Source of the DNA: Flavobacteriales bacterium
Lineage (GTDB): Bacteria; Bacteroidota; Bacteroidia; Flavobacteriales_E; Vicingaceae
Assembly: GCA_026196775.1 (NCBI GenBank)
Contig: JAPHUD010000040.1
Coordinates: 1-35,281, forward strand
Direction: 5' to 3'
Length of the DNA: 35,281 nucleotides
Translations under genes and position numbers: made by a program
Shown: positions 1 through 8,927 of the stretch, piece by piece
Numbering within the stretch: the stretch's first letter is position 1
Layout of the letters: each line of letters begins with the position of its first letter
The notes under the pieces: model-generated
The model's input: only the letters and a program-made list of their open reading frames with translations
Told to the model about the DNA's origin: nothing
Databases searched by the model: none

Positions 1-66
1 TATAGTTCAAGTTCTGGAGCAACAACAACTTTTAATGTTTGTGTAGGTACACCGCCACCACCACCA
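1..66 (+). repeat. Direct repeat copy 1 (matches 406-471)
   Basis: Bases 1-66 are identical to 406-471. The copy encodes YSSSSGATTTFNVCVG plus a polyproline linker at the end of one surface module. The spacing of 405 bp equals one 135-residue module. The repeat may extend further left outside the window. Confidence 0.9.
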
Positions 67-1848
67 TCTAATGATGAGTGTGCTGGTGCAATATCTGTTC
101 CTGTAAACCCTAACGCTTCATGTGGTTCTGTTGTGAGTGGGACACTAAGTTCAGCAACACCTTCATCTCAATCTAATACTTGCTTTGGAACAGCTAATGA
201 TGATGTATGGTATTCTTTTGTAGCAACTAATTCAACTCATTATATTGATTTATTAAGTGTTGGCGGAAGCCCAACAGATTTATATCATTCTGTTTACGCA
301 GGGTCTTGTGGTTCAATAGGGGCTCCATTAGTTTGTCGAGATCCAAACAGTACTACTATTAGTGGGTTAACACCAGGTAATACTTATTATATTCGTGTGT
401 ATTCATATAGTTCAAGTTCTGGAGCAACAACAACTTTTAATGTTTGTGTAGGTACACCGCCACCACCACCACCTAATGATAATTGCGGTAATGCCATAAG
501 CTTAACCATGTCAACGGATGGTAGTTGTAATTCAGTTTCCTCAACTGTAGCTTCGGCAACTAATTCTATGGTTTCAGCTTGTGGGGGTACAGCTAATGAT
601 GATGTTTGGTTTTCATTTGTGGCAACTAATGATTCTGCCTATGTAGATAGAATTGCCGAGTTTGATTCTGAGGTAGAAGTTTTTAATGCGTGTTCAGGAA
701 CATCTTTAGGTTGTCAAGATTCTGAAACTTCATTTTTGGTTACAGGTTTAACCGTTGGGAATACTTATTTTATTAGGATTCATTCTTGGTCTTCCACAGT
801 TCCCAATCCGAGTAGTGCAGATTTTACAATATGTGTTTTTGGACCGGCACCTCCACCTGCAAATGATTTGTGCAGTAAAATGCAACCAATCTGTGCAGAT
901 AGTCCTTATTCTTTTGTAGCCACACAAGGGGGGAATGATGCTAGTACTACAGAACCCGGGAATAATTATGATTGTTTGTCAACATCACCTAATCCAACTT
1001 GGTTTTATTTAGAAATTGATAGTGGTGGTGTAATGAGTTTTGATATAACTGCTGCTAGTGATATTGATTTTGCTCTTTGGGGACCTTATAGTAGTTTGGC
1101 TAATGCTCAAGCAGCTTGTGGGTCTTTGCCAGTTCCAGTAGATTGTAGTTATTCTTCTACAAATATTGAACAAGCAAATGCGAATGTTAATGCGGGAGAT
1201 GTATTTATATTGTTAGTTACCAATTATGCTGATGTTCAACAACCGATTACTTTAAACTCTTCGTCTGCTAATACGGCTTCAACTGATTGTACCATTCTTC
1301 CAATCGAATTAATGAGTTTTGATGCAAATGCTTCAGAATATGGAAATGAACTTTCGTGGCAAACACTTTCTGAAATAAACAATGATTATTTTATTCTAGA
1401 AACATCAAAAGATGCACGAAATTTTCAAGCTATAGGTAGTGTTAAAGGAGCAGGAAATTCAAATGAATTGTTGAACTATTATTTTATAGACCAAAACCCA
1501 ATAGCAAGTATTGCTTATTACCGCTTGAAACAAGTTGATTTTGATGGTAAATTCTCGTATTCTGATATTGTTTCTGTTAGAAGAATAGAAGAAGGAGAAG
1601 TGGTAATTTCTCCCAATCCTGTAAAAGATGTGTTGAATATTGAACTTAAAACAATCCAAGCAGGAAATTATAACTTTATGGTGGTAGATTTATTAGGAGC
1701 TGTGATAGAGAAGAACGTACACCTTAATAAAGGTACAAACAACATTAAACTGGATGTGTTTGCTAATTTGCCTCATGGGTTTTATATGCTTAAAATAGTG
1801 GATGAAAACAATGCCATTATCACCACCAAAAAGATTGTGAAAAACTAA
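1..1848 (+). CDS. T9SS type A secreted modular surface protein, 5' end outside window
   Basis: The frame is open from base 1 with no stop, so the gene starts upstream; 615 residues are visible. A GTG at 133 is only an internal codon, not the start. Two similar modules of about 130 residues (visible residues 24-158 and 159-285) each open with ND-x-C, carry a TANDDVWxSFVATN motif and end in GNTYxIR, with proline linkers between them. A third, divergent module starts NDLCSKMQPIC (about 286-420). Next is the LxWQTxSEINNDYF region usual before Bacteroidota sorting domains, and the C-terminus is a type A T9SS domain beginning ISPNPVKDVLNIEL (nt about 1600-1845). Such domains direct outer-membrane export through the Por machinery and are cleaved at the surface. 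The modules resemble PPC/immunoglobulin-like folds, but I cannot assign a ligand or enzyme activity. T9SS cargo status is confident; function is unknown. Confidence 0.9.
   Translation, partial: YSSSSGATTTFNVCVGTPPPPPSNDECAGAISVPVNPNASCGSVVSGTLSSATPSSQSNTCFGTANDDVWYSFVATNSTHYIDLLSVGGSPTDLYHSVYAGSCGSIGAPLVCRDPNSTTISGLTPGNTYYIRVYSYSSSSGATTTFNVCVGTPPPPPPNDNCGNAISLTMSTDGSCNSVSSTVASATNSMVSACGGTANDDVWFSFVATNDSAYVDRIAEFDSEVEVFNACSGTSLGCQDSETSFLVTGLTVGNTYFIRIHSWSSTVPNPSSADFTICVFGPAPPPANDLCSKMQPICADSPYSFVATQGGNDASTTEPGNNYDCLSTSPNPTWFYLEIDSGGVMSFDITAASDIDFALWGPYSSLANAQAACGSLPVPVDCSYSSTNIEQANANVNAGDVFILLVTNYADVQQPITLNSSSANTASTDCTILPIELMSFDANASEYGNELSWQTLSEINNDYFILETSKDARNFQAIGSVKGAGNSNELLNYYFIDQNPIASIAYYRLKQVDFDGKFSYSDIVSVRRIEEGEVVISPNPVKDVLNIELKTIQAGNYNFMVVDLLGAVIEKNVHLNKGTNNIKLDVFANLPHGFYMLKIVDENNAIITTKKIVKN
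406..471 (+). repeat. Direct repeat copy 2 (matches 1-66)
   Basis: Second copy of the 66-bp identical stretch in the secreted modular protein. Identity ends at base 472 (C against T at 67). It marks a recent module duplication or gene conversion. Confidence 0.9.
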
Positions 1849-1892
1849 TAAAAAGTGGGGAAAACGCTTGTAGATAAATTTTCTTAAAACCA

Positions 1893-1923
1893 TTTGTTTA
1901 ATAAACAAAAAAAGATATCTTTG
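1893..1923 (+). promoter_or_regulatory. Bacteroidota-type promoter for tRNA-Leu
   Basis: TTTG at 1893-1896, a 19-bp spacer, then TATCTTTG at 1916-1923. This matches the Bacteroidota primary sigma consensus TTTG/TAnnTTTG at ideal spacing. Transcription would begin near 1930, about 43 bases before the tRNA. Confidence 0.8.
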
Positions 1924-1972
1924 CACTCCTTTTTTAAGAAGGTTTTAAAGAAAACCTTTAATTAAAAATTTT

Positions 1973-2054
1973 GCGGGTGTGGTGAAATTGGTAGACACGC
2001 TAGACTTAGGATCTAGTGCTTCACGGCATGGGGGTTCGAGTCCCTTCACCCGCA
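1973..2054 (+). tRNA. tRNA-Leu (anticodon UAG)
   Basis: Acceptor arms GCGGGTG (1973-1979) and CACCCGC (2047-2053) pair fully, with discriminator A at 2054. The anticodon stem CTAGA/TCTAG encloses the loop CTTAGGA with anticodon TAG at 2007-2009, reading CUA codons. The length of 82 nt and the long variable region before the GGGTTCGAGTCCC T-arm are those of a class II leucine tRNA. CCA is not encoded. Confidence 0.97.
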
Positions 2055-2086
2055 CAAAATAAGGAGTTGTTCCTTAAGAAAAAATA

Positions 2087-2117
2087 AAAGGTATAAGGTT
2101 AGCCTTATACCTTTTTT
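2087..2117 (+). terminator. Intrinsic terminator after tRNA-Leu
   Basis: AAAGGTATAAGG (2087-2098), loop TTAG, then CCTTATACCTTT (2103-2114) form a perfect 12-bp stem running into a T tract to 2117. The rest of the 1849-2217 gap holds the promoter, the tRNA, and small hairpins at 2061-2075 and 2136-2149. No clear promoter for the next gene is visible. Confidence 0.9.
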
Positions 2118-2217
2118 AAATTTAGTGAAACTCTGCTCCTTTTAAGGAGTAGTTAGTTGAATTTATTCCACTGAAAAGGGGAATTTTATCAAGTTATGAA
2201 AAATTAAACCTTAATAT

Positions 2218-3576
2218 ATGAACATTACACAAGAAAAAATTGATGATTTAAATGCAGTTATTAAAGTGCAGTTGAAAGAAGAAGATTATCAAGATAAAGT
2301 GGAAAATCAACTTAAAGAATACCGTAAAAAAGCTAGCGTTCCTGGCTTCAGAAAAGGACACGTACCTATGGGGATGGTGAAAAAAATGGTAGGAACCAAC
2401 TTGTTAGTTGACGAATTAAATAAAATTTTGTCGGATACCTTACAAGAATATTTAACCAATGAAAAATTGGAGGTATTAGGAAACCCACTTCCTAAAATGG
2501 AAGATGATGAAACTATCGATTGGGAAAATCAAAAAGAATTTGAGTTTAAATACGAAGTTGGATTAGCGCCTTCTTTTAAAGTGGATAGTTTAGATAAACT
2601 TAAAGTGGATGCCTTTAAAATAAAAGTGTCTGACAAAGATGTTCAGAAATATGTTGATGATTTAGCTCGCAGATATGGAAAAATGACTAATCCGGAAGTA
2701 GCTGAAAAAGATGATATGGTTTTTGGAAAGTTTGAAGAGTTAGATGGCGAAGGCAAGGTGAAAGAAAGTGGGATTACTAACAGTTCTGTAATTATTATTA
2801 ATGCAGTTACTGATAAAAACTTGCAAAAACAATTAGTTGGAGCTAAAGCAGGAGATAAATTTGTTGTTGATCCCAAAACTGTTTCTGAGCATGAAAGTGA
2901 TCAAGCACAAGCTATTGGGGTTGATGTGAATGAGTTAAAAAATATCATCTCTAAATTTAATTATACAGTAGAAAAAGTAAACAGAGTTATTGCTTCAGAC
3001 TTAAATCAAGAATTGTTTGATAAAATTTTTGGAGAAGGAGCAGTAAAATCTGAAAAAGAGTTTAGAGATAAAATTGCTGAAGAATTGAACAAAGGATTAA
3101 TTGCTGATAGTGATAGAAAATTAAAAGCTGATGTTCAAGATGCTTTAATGGATTCGTTAAAATTAAAATTGCCTGATACTTTTTTGAAGAAATGGATTAA
3201 AGCCTCTAACGAAAAACCAATTACTGACGAGCAAATTGAAGCAGAATACGATATGTATTCTAAAAGCTTACAATGGCAACTAATTGAAAATAAAATTATT
3301 GAAGCAAATGAAATTAAAGTTGAATTTGAAGAAGTAATTGACTATACTAAAGGTTTATTGACTCAACAAATGCAAAGCATGGGAATGCCTGCAAATGATG
3401 ATGAGCAATTAACTCAAACAGCTCAAAGCGTACTTCAAAACCAAGAAGAAGCTAGAAAAATTTACGGAATGTTATATGATTCTAAACTAATGGACTTATA
3501 TAAATCAACTTGTAAACTGAAAGAAAAAGAAGTCTCTTTAGAAGAGTTTGAAAAGCTTTTAGCTAAAAAGAAATAA
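2218..3576 (+). CDS. tig: Trigger factor, ribosome-associated chaperone
   Basis: 452 residues, close to the usual length. Trigger factor sits at the ribosome exit tunnel and shields nascent chains. The N-terminal ribosome-binding domain carries the diagnostic GFRKGHVP loop at residues 43-50 (family pattern GFRxGxxP). A diverged middle domain occupies about residues 150-245, where the FKBP-like peptidyl-prolyl isomerase fold sits in this family; I cannot say if it is active. A long helical, lysine- and glutamate-rich C-terminal domain follows. The ATG at 2218 directly precedes the conserved N-terminus. It has its own terminator at 3583-3616, so clpP downstream is probably transcribed separately, though both serve protein quality control. 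Confidence 0.95.
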   Translation: MNITQEKIDDLNAVIKVQLKEEDYQDKVENQLKEYRKKASVPGFRKGHVPMGMVKKMVGTNLLVDELNKILSDTLQEYLTNEKLEVLGNPLPKMEDDETIDWENQKEFEFKYEVGLAPSFKVDSLDKLKVDAFKIKVSDKDVQKYVDDLARRYGKMTNPEVAEKDDMVFGKFEELDGEGKVKESGITNSSVIIINAVTDKNLQKQLVGAKAGDKFVVDPKTVSEHESDQAQAIGVDVNELKNIISKFNYTVEKVNRVIASDLNQELFDKIFGEGAVKSEKEFRDKIAEELNKGLIADSDRKLKADVQDALMDSLKLKLPDTFLKKWIKASNEKPITDEQIEAEYDMYSKSLQWQLIENKIIEANEIKVEFEEVIDYTKGLLTQQMQSMGMPANDDEQLTQTAQSVLQNQEEARKIYGMLYDSKLMDLYKSTCKLKEKEVSLEEFEKLLAKKK

Positions 3577-3582
3577 AACATT

Positions 3583-3616
3583 AAATGCCTCGATTTTTAA
3601 TCGGGGCATTTTTTTT
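3583..3616 (+). terminator. Intrinsic terminator after tig
   Basis: AAATGCCTCGATT (3583-3595) pairs with AATCGGGGCATTT (3599-3611) with one G-U pair and a three-base loop, followed by T residues to 3616. Confidence 0.9.
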
Positions 3617-3705
3617 ATAATTTTTTGTAAAAAAATAGAGAAATCATTTCTAAAATACTATCTTAGATGACTATTTTTACAAACCAATTCTAAAACCAAA
3701 AAAAT

Positions 3706-4380
3706 ATGTTCAATAAAGACGAATTCAGAAAATATGCAACAAAGCATGCAGGTATTAGCAGTACTGTTTATGACCAATATCAATCTATTTACGCAGATTA
3801 TATTTCTCCAACAATTATTGAAGAAAGACAGCTAAATGTTGCGTCTATGGATGTTTTTTCAAGATTAATGATGGATAGAATTATTTTCTTAGGGACAGGA
3901 ATAAATGATTATGTTTCTAACATTATACAAGCTCAGTTGTTGTTTTTAGAATCTGTAGATTCAAAAAAAGATATTCAAATATATTTAAACTCACCAGGTG
4001 GTGGCGTTTATGCAGGTTTAGGTATTTATGATACTATGCAATATATTTCTCCAGATGTAGCAACCATTTGTACAGGAATGGCAGCATCTATGGGAGCAGT
4101 ATTGTTATGTGCAGGAGCTGACGGTAAAAGAACAGCTTTGCCTCACTCTAGGGTTATGATTCACCAACCTTTAGGTGGAGCTCAAGGTCAGGCATCTGAT
4201 ATTGAAATTACAGCTAGAGAAATTATGAAGTTGAAAAAAGAATTGTATGAGATTATTGCTAAACATTCTGGCCAAAAATATGAAAAAGTAGAAAATGATT
4301 CTGATAGAGATTATTGGATGATAGCATCAGAAGCCAAAGAATATGGAATGATTGATGAAGTATTAATTAGAGAGAAATAA
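3706..4380 (+). CDS. clpP: ATP-dependent Clp protease proteolytic subunit ClpP
   Basis: 224 residues. The catalytic triad is visible as Ser128 (GMAASMGA), His153 (VMIHQPLGG) and Asp202 (SDRDYWM). The spacing equals E. coli Ser97/His122/Asp171 in mature numbering, so the enzyme should be active. It forms the barrel protease of ClpXP/ClpAP in the cytoplasm. The N-terminal extension of about 30 residues before the conserved core probably includes a processed leader. In many Bacteroidota clpX follows directly, but here the next gene, 38 bp downstream, is enolase, so the unfoldase must lie elsewhere. Confidence 0.97.
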   Translation: MFNKDEFRKYATKHAGISSTVYDQYQSIYADYISPTIIEERQLNVASMDVFSRLMMDRIIFLGTGINDYVSNIIQAQLLFLESVDSKKDIQIYLNSPGGGVYAGLGIYDTMQYISPDVATICTGMAASMGAVLLCAGADGKRTALPHSRVMIHQPLGGAQGQASDIEITAREIMKLKKELYEIIAKHSGQKYEKVENDSDRDYWMIASEAKEYGMIDEVLIREK

Positions 4381-4409
4381 TCCTACACTTATAAACCATA
4401 AAATTTTAA

Positions 4410-5705
<1,296 letters not shown>

Positions 5706-5773
5706 CAAAAAGTGTAAAAAAATAGAAAGTAGTTTATTAATTTAGCAAACGTCAAAAAAATAAAGAAAGAAAT

Positions 5774-7060
5774 ATGTCAGAAATAGCAAAATTAGAATTA
5801 GACGGGAAAGTATATGAGTTTCCTGTTATAGAAGGAACGGAAAATGAAAAAGCCATTGATATATCTGCTCTTAGAGCAAAAACAGGATATATTACTATTG
5901 ATAGTGGATTTAAAAATACCGGTTCTACACAAAGTGCCATTACTTTTTTAGATGGCGAAGAAGGTATTTTAAGATACAGAGGCTATCCAATAGAACAATT
6001 GGCCGAAAAAGCAGAATTTTTAGAAGTAGCTTTTTTATTGATATATGGAGAATTACCGACTAAAGAAGAGTATACTAAATTTAAAGATAACATTACTAAG
6101 CATACGTTAATTCATGAAGATATGAAGCATTTCTTTGATGCTTACCCCCCAAAAGCACATCCAATGGGTATTTTGGCAGCATCACTGTCTTCATTATCAA
6201 CTTTCTATCCTGAATCTTTAGATCCAAACAGACCTAAAGAAGCAGTAGATTTAACCATGCAAAGATTAATTGCTAAAGTACCTACATTAGCAGCTTGGGC
6301 TTACAAAAATGCCATGCGTCATCCAGTAATTTATCCAAATAATAATTTAGATTATTGCTCTAATTTTTTAAATATGATGTTTGCTATGCCAACAGATGAT
6401 TATGAAGTAGATCCAGTTGTTGCACGTGCTTTAAACAAGTTGTTAATCTTACATGCAGACCATGAGCAAAACTGTTCTACATCTACAGTAAGAATTGTAG
6501 GTTCATCACAAGCAAATTTATATACATCAATTTCAGCAGGAGTTTCTGCACTTTGGGGGCCACTACATGGTGGAGCAAATCAAGCAGTAATAGAAATGTT
6601 GGAAGCTATAAAAGCTGATGGCGGAGATACTGAAAAATGGATAGCAAAAGCAAAAGATAAAGATGATTCTTTCCGTTTAATGGGATTTGGACATAGAGTT
6701 TATAAAAACTTTGACCCAAGAGCTACGATTATTAAAAAAGCAGCTGATGATGTATTAGATGCTTTAGGAGTAGATGATCCTATTTTAGATATTGCTAAAA
6801 AATTAGAAAAAGTAGCTTTAGAAGATGAATATTTCAAAGCGAGAGGACTTTACCCTAATGTTGATTTTTACTCAGGAATTATCTACAGAGCATTAGGAAT
6901 ACCAACAGAAATGTTTACAGTAATGTTTGCTTTAGGAAGATTGCCAGGTTGGATAGCTCAATGGAAAGAAATGATTGAGAACAAAGAACCAATTGGTCGT
7001 CCTCGTCAGGTTTATACAGGTGCTACTAAAAGAGATTATGTTACTATAGAAAACAGGTAA
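5774..7060 (+). CDS. gltA: Citrate synthase, type II
   Basis: 428 residues. It condenses acetyl-CoA and oxaloacetate at the entry to the TCA cycle. Catalytic residues are His265 (GPLHGGAN), His307 (GFGHRVYK) and Asp364 (PNVDFYSG), matching E. coli His264/His305/Asp362. An N-terminal beta-rich domain (about residues 1-60) and overall length fit the hexameric type II enzymes of Gram-negative bacteria. The ATG at 5774 follows a purine-rich AAAGAAAGAAAT. A very strong hairpin ends the transcript at 7068-7115, facing a tRNA gene on the other strand. Confidence 0.97.
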   Translation: MSEIAKLELDGKVYEFPVIEGTENEKAIDISALRAKTGYITIDSGFKNTGSTQSAITFLDGEEGILRYRGYPIEQLAEKAEFLEVAFLLIYGELPTKEEYTKFKDNITKHTLIHEDMKHFFDAYPPKAHPMGILAASLSSLSTFYPESLDPNRPKEAVDLTMQRLIAKVPTLAAWAYKNAMRHPVIYPNNNLDYCSNFLNMMFAMPTDDYEVDPVVARALNKLLILHADHEQNCSTSTVRIVGSSQANLYTSISAGVSALWGPLHGGANQAVIEMLEAIKADGGDTEKWIAKAKDKDDSFRLMGFGHRVYKNFDPRATIIKKAADDVLDALGVDDPILDIAKKLEKVALEDEYFKARGLYPNVDFYSGIIYRALGIPTEMFTVMFALGRLPGWIAQWKEMIENKEPIGRPRQVYTGATKRDYVTIENR

Positions 7061-7067
7061 ATATATT

Positions 7068-7115
7068 GTCACAAAAAAAAGCTCAACTAACAATGGTTGA
7101 GCTTTTTTTTGTGAC
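7068..7115. terminator. Bidirectional terminator between gltA and tRNA-Arg
   Basis: A perfect inverted repeat has 20-bp arms at 7068-7087 and 7096-7115 and an 8-base loop. The core GCTCAAC/GTTGAGC is flanked by A8 on one side and T8 on the other, so it gives a hairpin plus T tract on both strands. The right arm overlaps the 3' end of tRNA-Arg by four bases (7112-7115). Confidence 0.92.
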
Positions 7116-7185
7116 CTCGACAGGATTCAAACCTGTAACCTTCTGAGCCGTAATCAGATGCGCTATTCAGTTGCGCCACGAGGCC
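7112..7185 (-). tRNA. tRNA-Arg (anticodon ACG)
   Basis: Read on the minus strand, the acceptor GGCCTCG (7185-7179) pairs with CGAGGTC (7119-7113) with one G-U pair; the discriminator is A at 7112. The anticodon stem TCTGA/TCAGA encloses the loop TTACGGC, giving anticodon ACG at 7151-7149. A34 would be deaminated to inosine to read CGU/CGC/CGA. D-arm and T-arm (ACAGG TTTGAAT CCTGT) are regular. CCA is not encoded. Confidence 0.97.
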
Positions 7186-7195
7186 TAATTGAGTG

Positions 7196-7203
7196 CAAAT
7201 ATA
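7196..7203 (-). promoter_or_regulatory. -7 element of tRNA-Arg promoter
   Basis: TATATTTG on the minus strand, an exact TAnnTTTG match ending 11 bp before the tRNA 5' end. No clear TTTG -33 element is found at the expected distance, so only this half is supported. Confidence 0.55.
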
Positions 7204-7276
7204 GAAAAAATGGCTGTATTTTCTCTAATTTTATTATTTTTAGATTTTATAAAATCACTTCAAAAAATAGTTCAAT

Positions 7277-8683
7277 ATGTCTGTTTATGGGAAAATAACA
7301 CCAACTATAATTCAACAATTACAAGAATTGGTTGGAGATAAATTTGTTTTGTGGGATGAAGAAACCATAGATAAGTATAGTCATGATGAAACGGAAGATT
7401 TAAAATTTTTCCCGGAAGTGGTTGTTAAACCAAGAACGGCAACAGAACTAAGTTCAATTTTTAAATTATGTAATGAACATTTAATTCCATTAACTCCTAG
7501 GGGAGCTGGAACAGGGTTGAGTGGAGGGGCATTACCTGTAAATAAAGGAATTTTACTTTCTATGGAGCGATTCAATCAAATTATTGAAATTGATGAGCAA
7601 AACCTACAAGCTACCGTTGAACCAGGAGTAATTACTCAAGTTTTTCAAGAAGCAGTGAAAGAAAAAGGGTTGTTTTATCCTCCAGATCCCTCTAGCAAAG
7701 GTAGTTGTTTTATTGGTGGCAATTTAGCTGAAAATTCTGGTGGACCTAAAGCGGTAAAATATGGTGTTACTAAAGATTATGTGTTAAATTTAGAAGTAGT
7801 TCTTCCCTCGGGGGAAATTATATGGACAGGAGCGAATGTGTTAAAAAATTCTACAGGTTATAATATTACTCAACTAATGGTAGGTAGTGAAGGTACGTTA
7901 GGAATTATTACAAAAGCCGTTTTTAAACTTATCCCTCATCCTCATTATGATTTATTGATGTTGGTACCTTTTTATTCTCCAGAAGAAGCTTGTAAAGCTG
8001 TATCTGCAATTTTTAGAGCAGGAGTTATTCCTTCTGGATTAGAATTTATGGAAAGGGATGCATTATTGTGGGGTGCTGCTTATCTTAATGATAATTCTAT
8101 TGTAATTCCTGAAAATATACAAGCTCATTTACTTATTGAGTTAGATGGGAATGACCTAGATGTTTTATATAAAGAGTGTGAAAAAATAGTACAAGTATTA
8201 GACAGCTACCAATGTGATGAAATTTTATTTGCAGAGGACGCTACTCAGAAAGAAAAACTATGGAAAATAAGAAGAATTGTTGGAGAAGCCGTTAAAAGTC
8301 AATCCATTTATAAAGAAGAAGATACTGTAGTTCCTAGAGCGGAATTGCCCACATTGCTAAAAGGTGTAAAAGAAATAGGGGGTAAATATGGTTTTAAATC
8401 AGTTTGTTACGGCCATGCTGGAGACGGAAATTTACATGTAAATATCATCAAAGAAAACATGAGTGATGAAGCTTGGAACAATGAATTACCAAAAGGAATA
8501 GCAGAGATTTTTCAACTTTGTGTACAATTAAAAGGTACTATTTCTGGAGAACATGGTATTGGTTACGTTCAGAAATCATATATGAATATTCCTTTTGATG
8601 AAAAAACATTATCATTACAAAAACAAATAAAATCTATCTTCGATCCAAATAATATCCTTAACCCAAACAAAATTTTTCCATAA
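7277..8683 (+). CDS. GlcD-like FAD-linked 2-hydroxyacid dehydrogenase
   Basis: 468 residues, of the vanillyl-alcohol oxidase/PCMH flavoprotein family. The FAD-binding region has PRGAGTGLSGGALP (74-87) and PPDPSSKGSCFIGGNLAENSGG in segments from 135. The C-terminal substrate-side region has GHAGDGNLH (379-387) and SGEHGIG (423-429), as in glycolate oxidase subunit GlcD and D-lactate dehydrogenases. It likely oxidises glycolate, D-lactate or another 2-hydroxyacid and passes electrons to a partner or quinone. No glcE or glcF partner lies beside it, so a one-subunit D-lactate dehydrogenase-type enzyme is as likely as glycolate oxidase; the substrate cannot be read from sequence. It is flanked by tRNA-Arg and a metalloprotease and appears monocistronic. 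Confidence 0.88.
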   Translation: MSVYGKITPTIIQQLQELVGDKFVLWDEETIDKYSHDETEDLKFFPEVVVKPRTATELSSIFKLCNEHLIPLTPRGAGTGLSGGALPVNKGILLSMERFNQIIEIDEQNLQATVEPGVITQVFQEAVKEKGLFYPPDPSSKGSCFIGGNLAENSGGPKAVKYGVTKDYVLNLEVVLPSGEIIWTGANVLKNSTGYNITQLMVGSEGTLGIITKAVFKLIPHPHYDLLMLVPFYSPEEACKAVSAIFRAGVIPSGLEFMERDALLWGAAYLNDNSIVIPENIQAHLLIELDGNDLDVLYKECEKIVQVLDSYQCDEILFAEDATQKEKLWKIRRIVGEAVKSQSIYKEEDTVVPRAELPTLLKGVKEIGGKYGFKSVCYGHAGDGNLHVNIIKENMSDEAWNNELPKGIAEIFQLCVQLKGTISGEHGIGYVQKSYMNIPFDEKTLSLQKQIKSIFDPNNILNPNKIFP

Positions 8684-8685
8684 AA

Positions 8686-8718
8686 AAAGTCCCTCAAAAA
8701 AATTAAGGGACTTTAATT
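8686..8718 (+). terminator. Probable terminator after the GlcD-like gene
   Basis: AAAGTCCCT (8686-8694) pairs with AGGGACTTT (8706-8714) across an A-rich loop. The following T tract is short and broken (TTTAATT), so termination may be moderate. The remaining gap to 8927 shows an AGGAGAT/ATCTCCT inverted pair (8726-8732, 8776-8782) and a promoter. Confidence 0.65.
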
Positions 8719-8865
8719 CAAAGGGAGGAGATTTTTTATGATTTAACTACCTATCTAATTAACTTTTAAAAATTTATCTCCTTAATACACTAAAAGACGA
8801 ATGAAATTTATAAAAGGTTGCTTCATTATTTTTTTTATCTTAGGATTATAATAATTAAATAAACT

Positions 8866-8900
8866 ATTGTTTTCTAAATAATATTATATCCGTAAATTTG
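8866..8900 (+). promoter_or_regulatory. Probable promoter of the M43 protease gene
   Basis: TAAATTTG at 8893-8900 matches the TAnnTTTG -7 element. ATTG at 8866-8869 is the best -33 candidate but the spacer of 23 bp is longer than usual. The start site would lie near 8907, leaving a leader of about 20 bases. Confidence 0.55.
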
Positions 8901-8927
8901 GTAAGCATTAATTAAACTAAAACTTTC

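Noticed and set aside
133-1848. GTG at 133 as start of the first gene
   Set aside because: The frame is open to base 1 and the upstream codons encode the same module type, so the start is outside the window.
1973-2054. tRNA-Leu as an integration site of a mobile element
   Set aside because: No integrase and no repeated tRNA 3' fragment are seen in the window.
3624-3666. Promoter for clpP (TTTG 3624-3627, TATCTTAG 3659-3666)
   Set aside because: The spacer is 31 bp, far too long, and the -7 match is incomplete.
5715-5745. Promoter for gltA (TAATTTAG at 5738-5745)
   Set aside because: The last bases do not match TTTG and there is no -33 element at the right distance.
7277-8683. Glycolate oxidase complex (glcDEF)
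   Set aside because: No glcE or glcF subunits are adjacent, so only a GlcD-like dehydrogenase is claimed.
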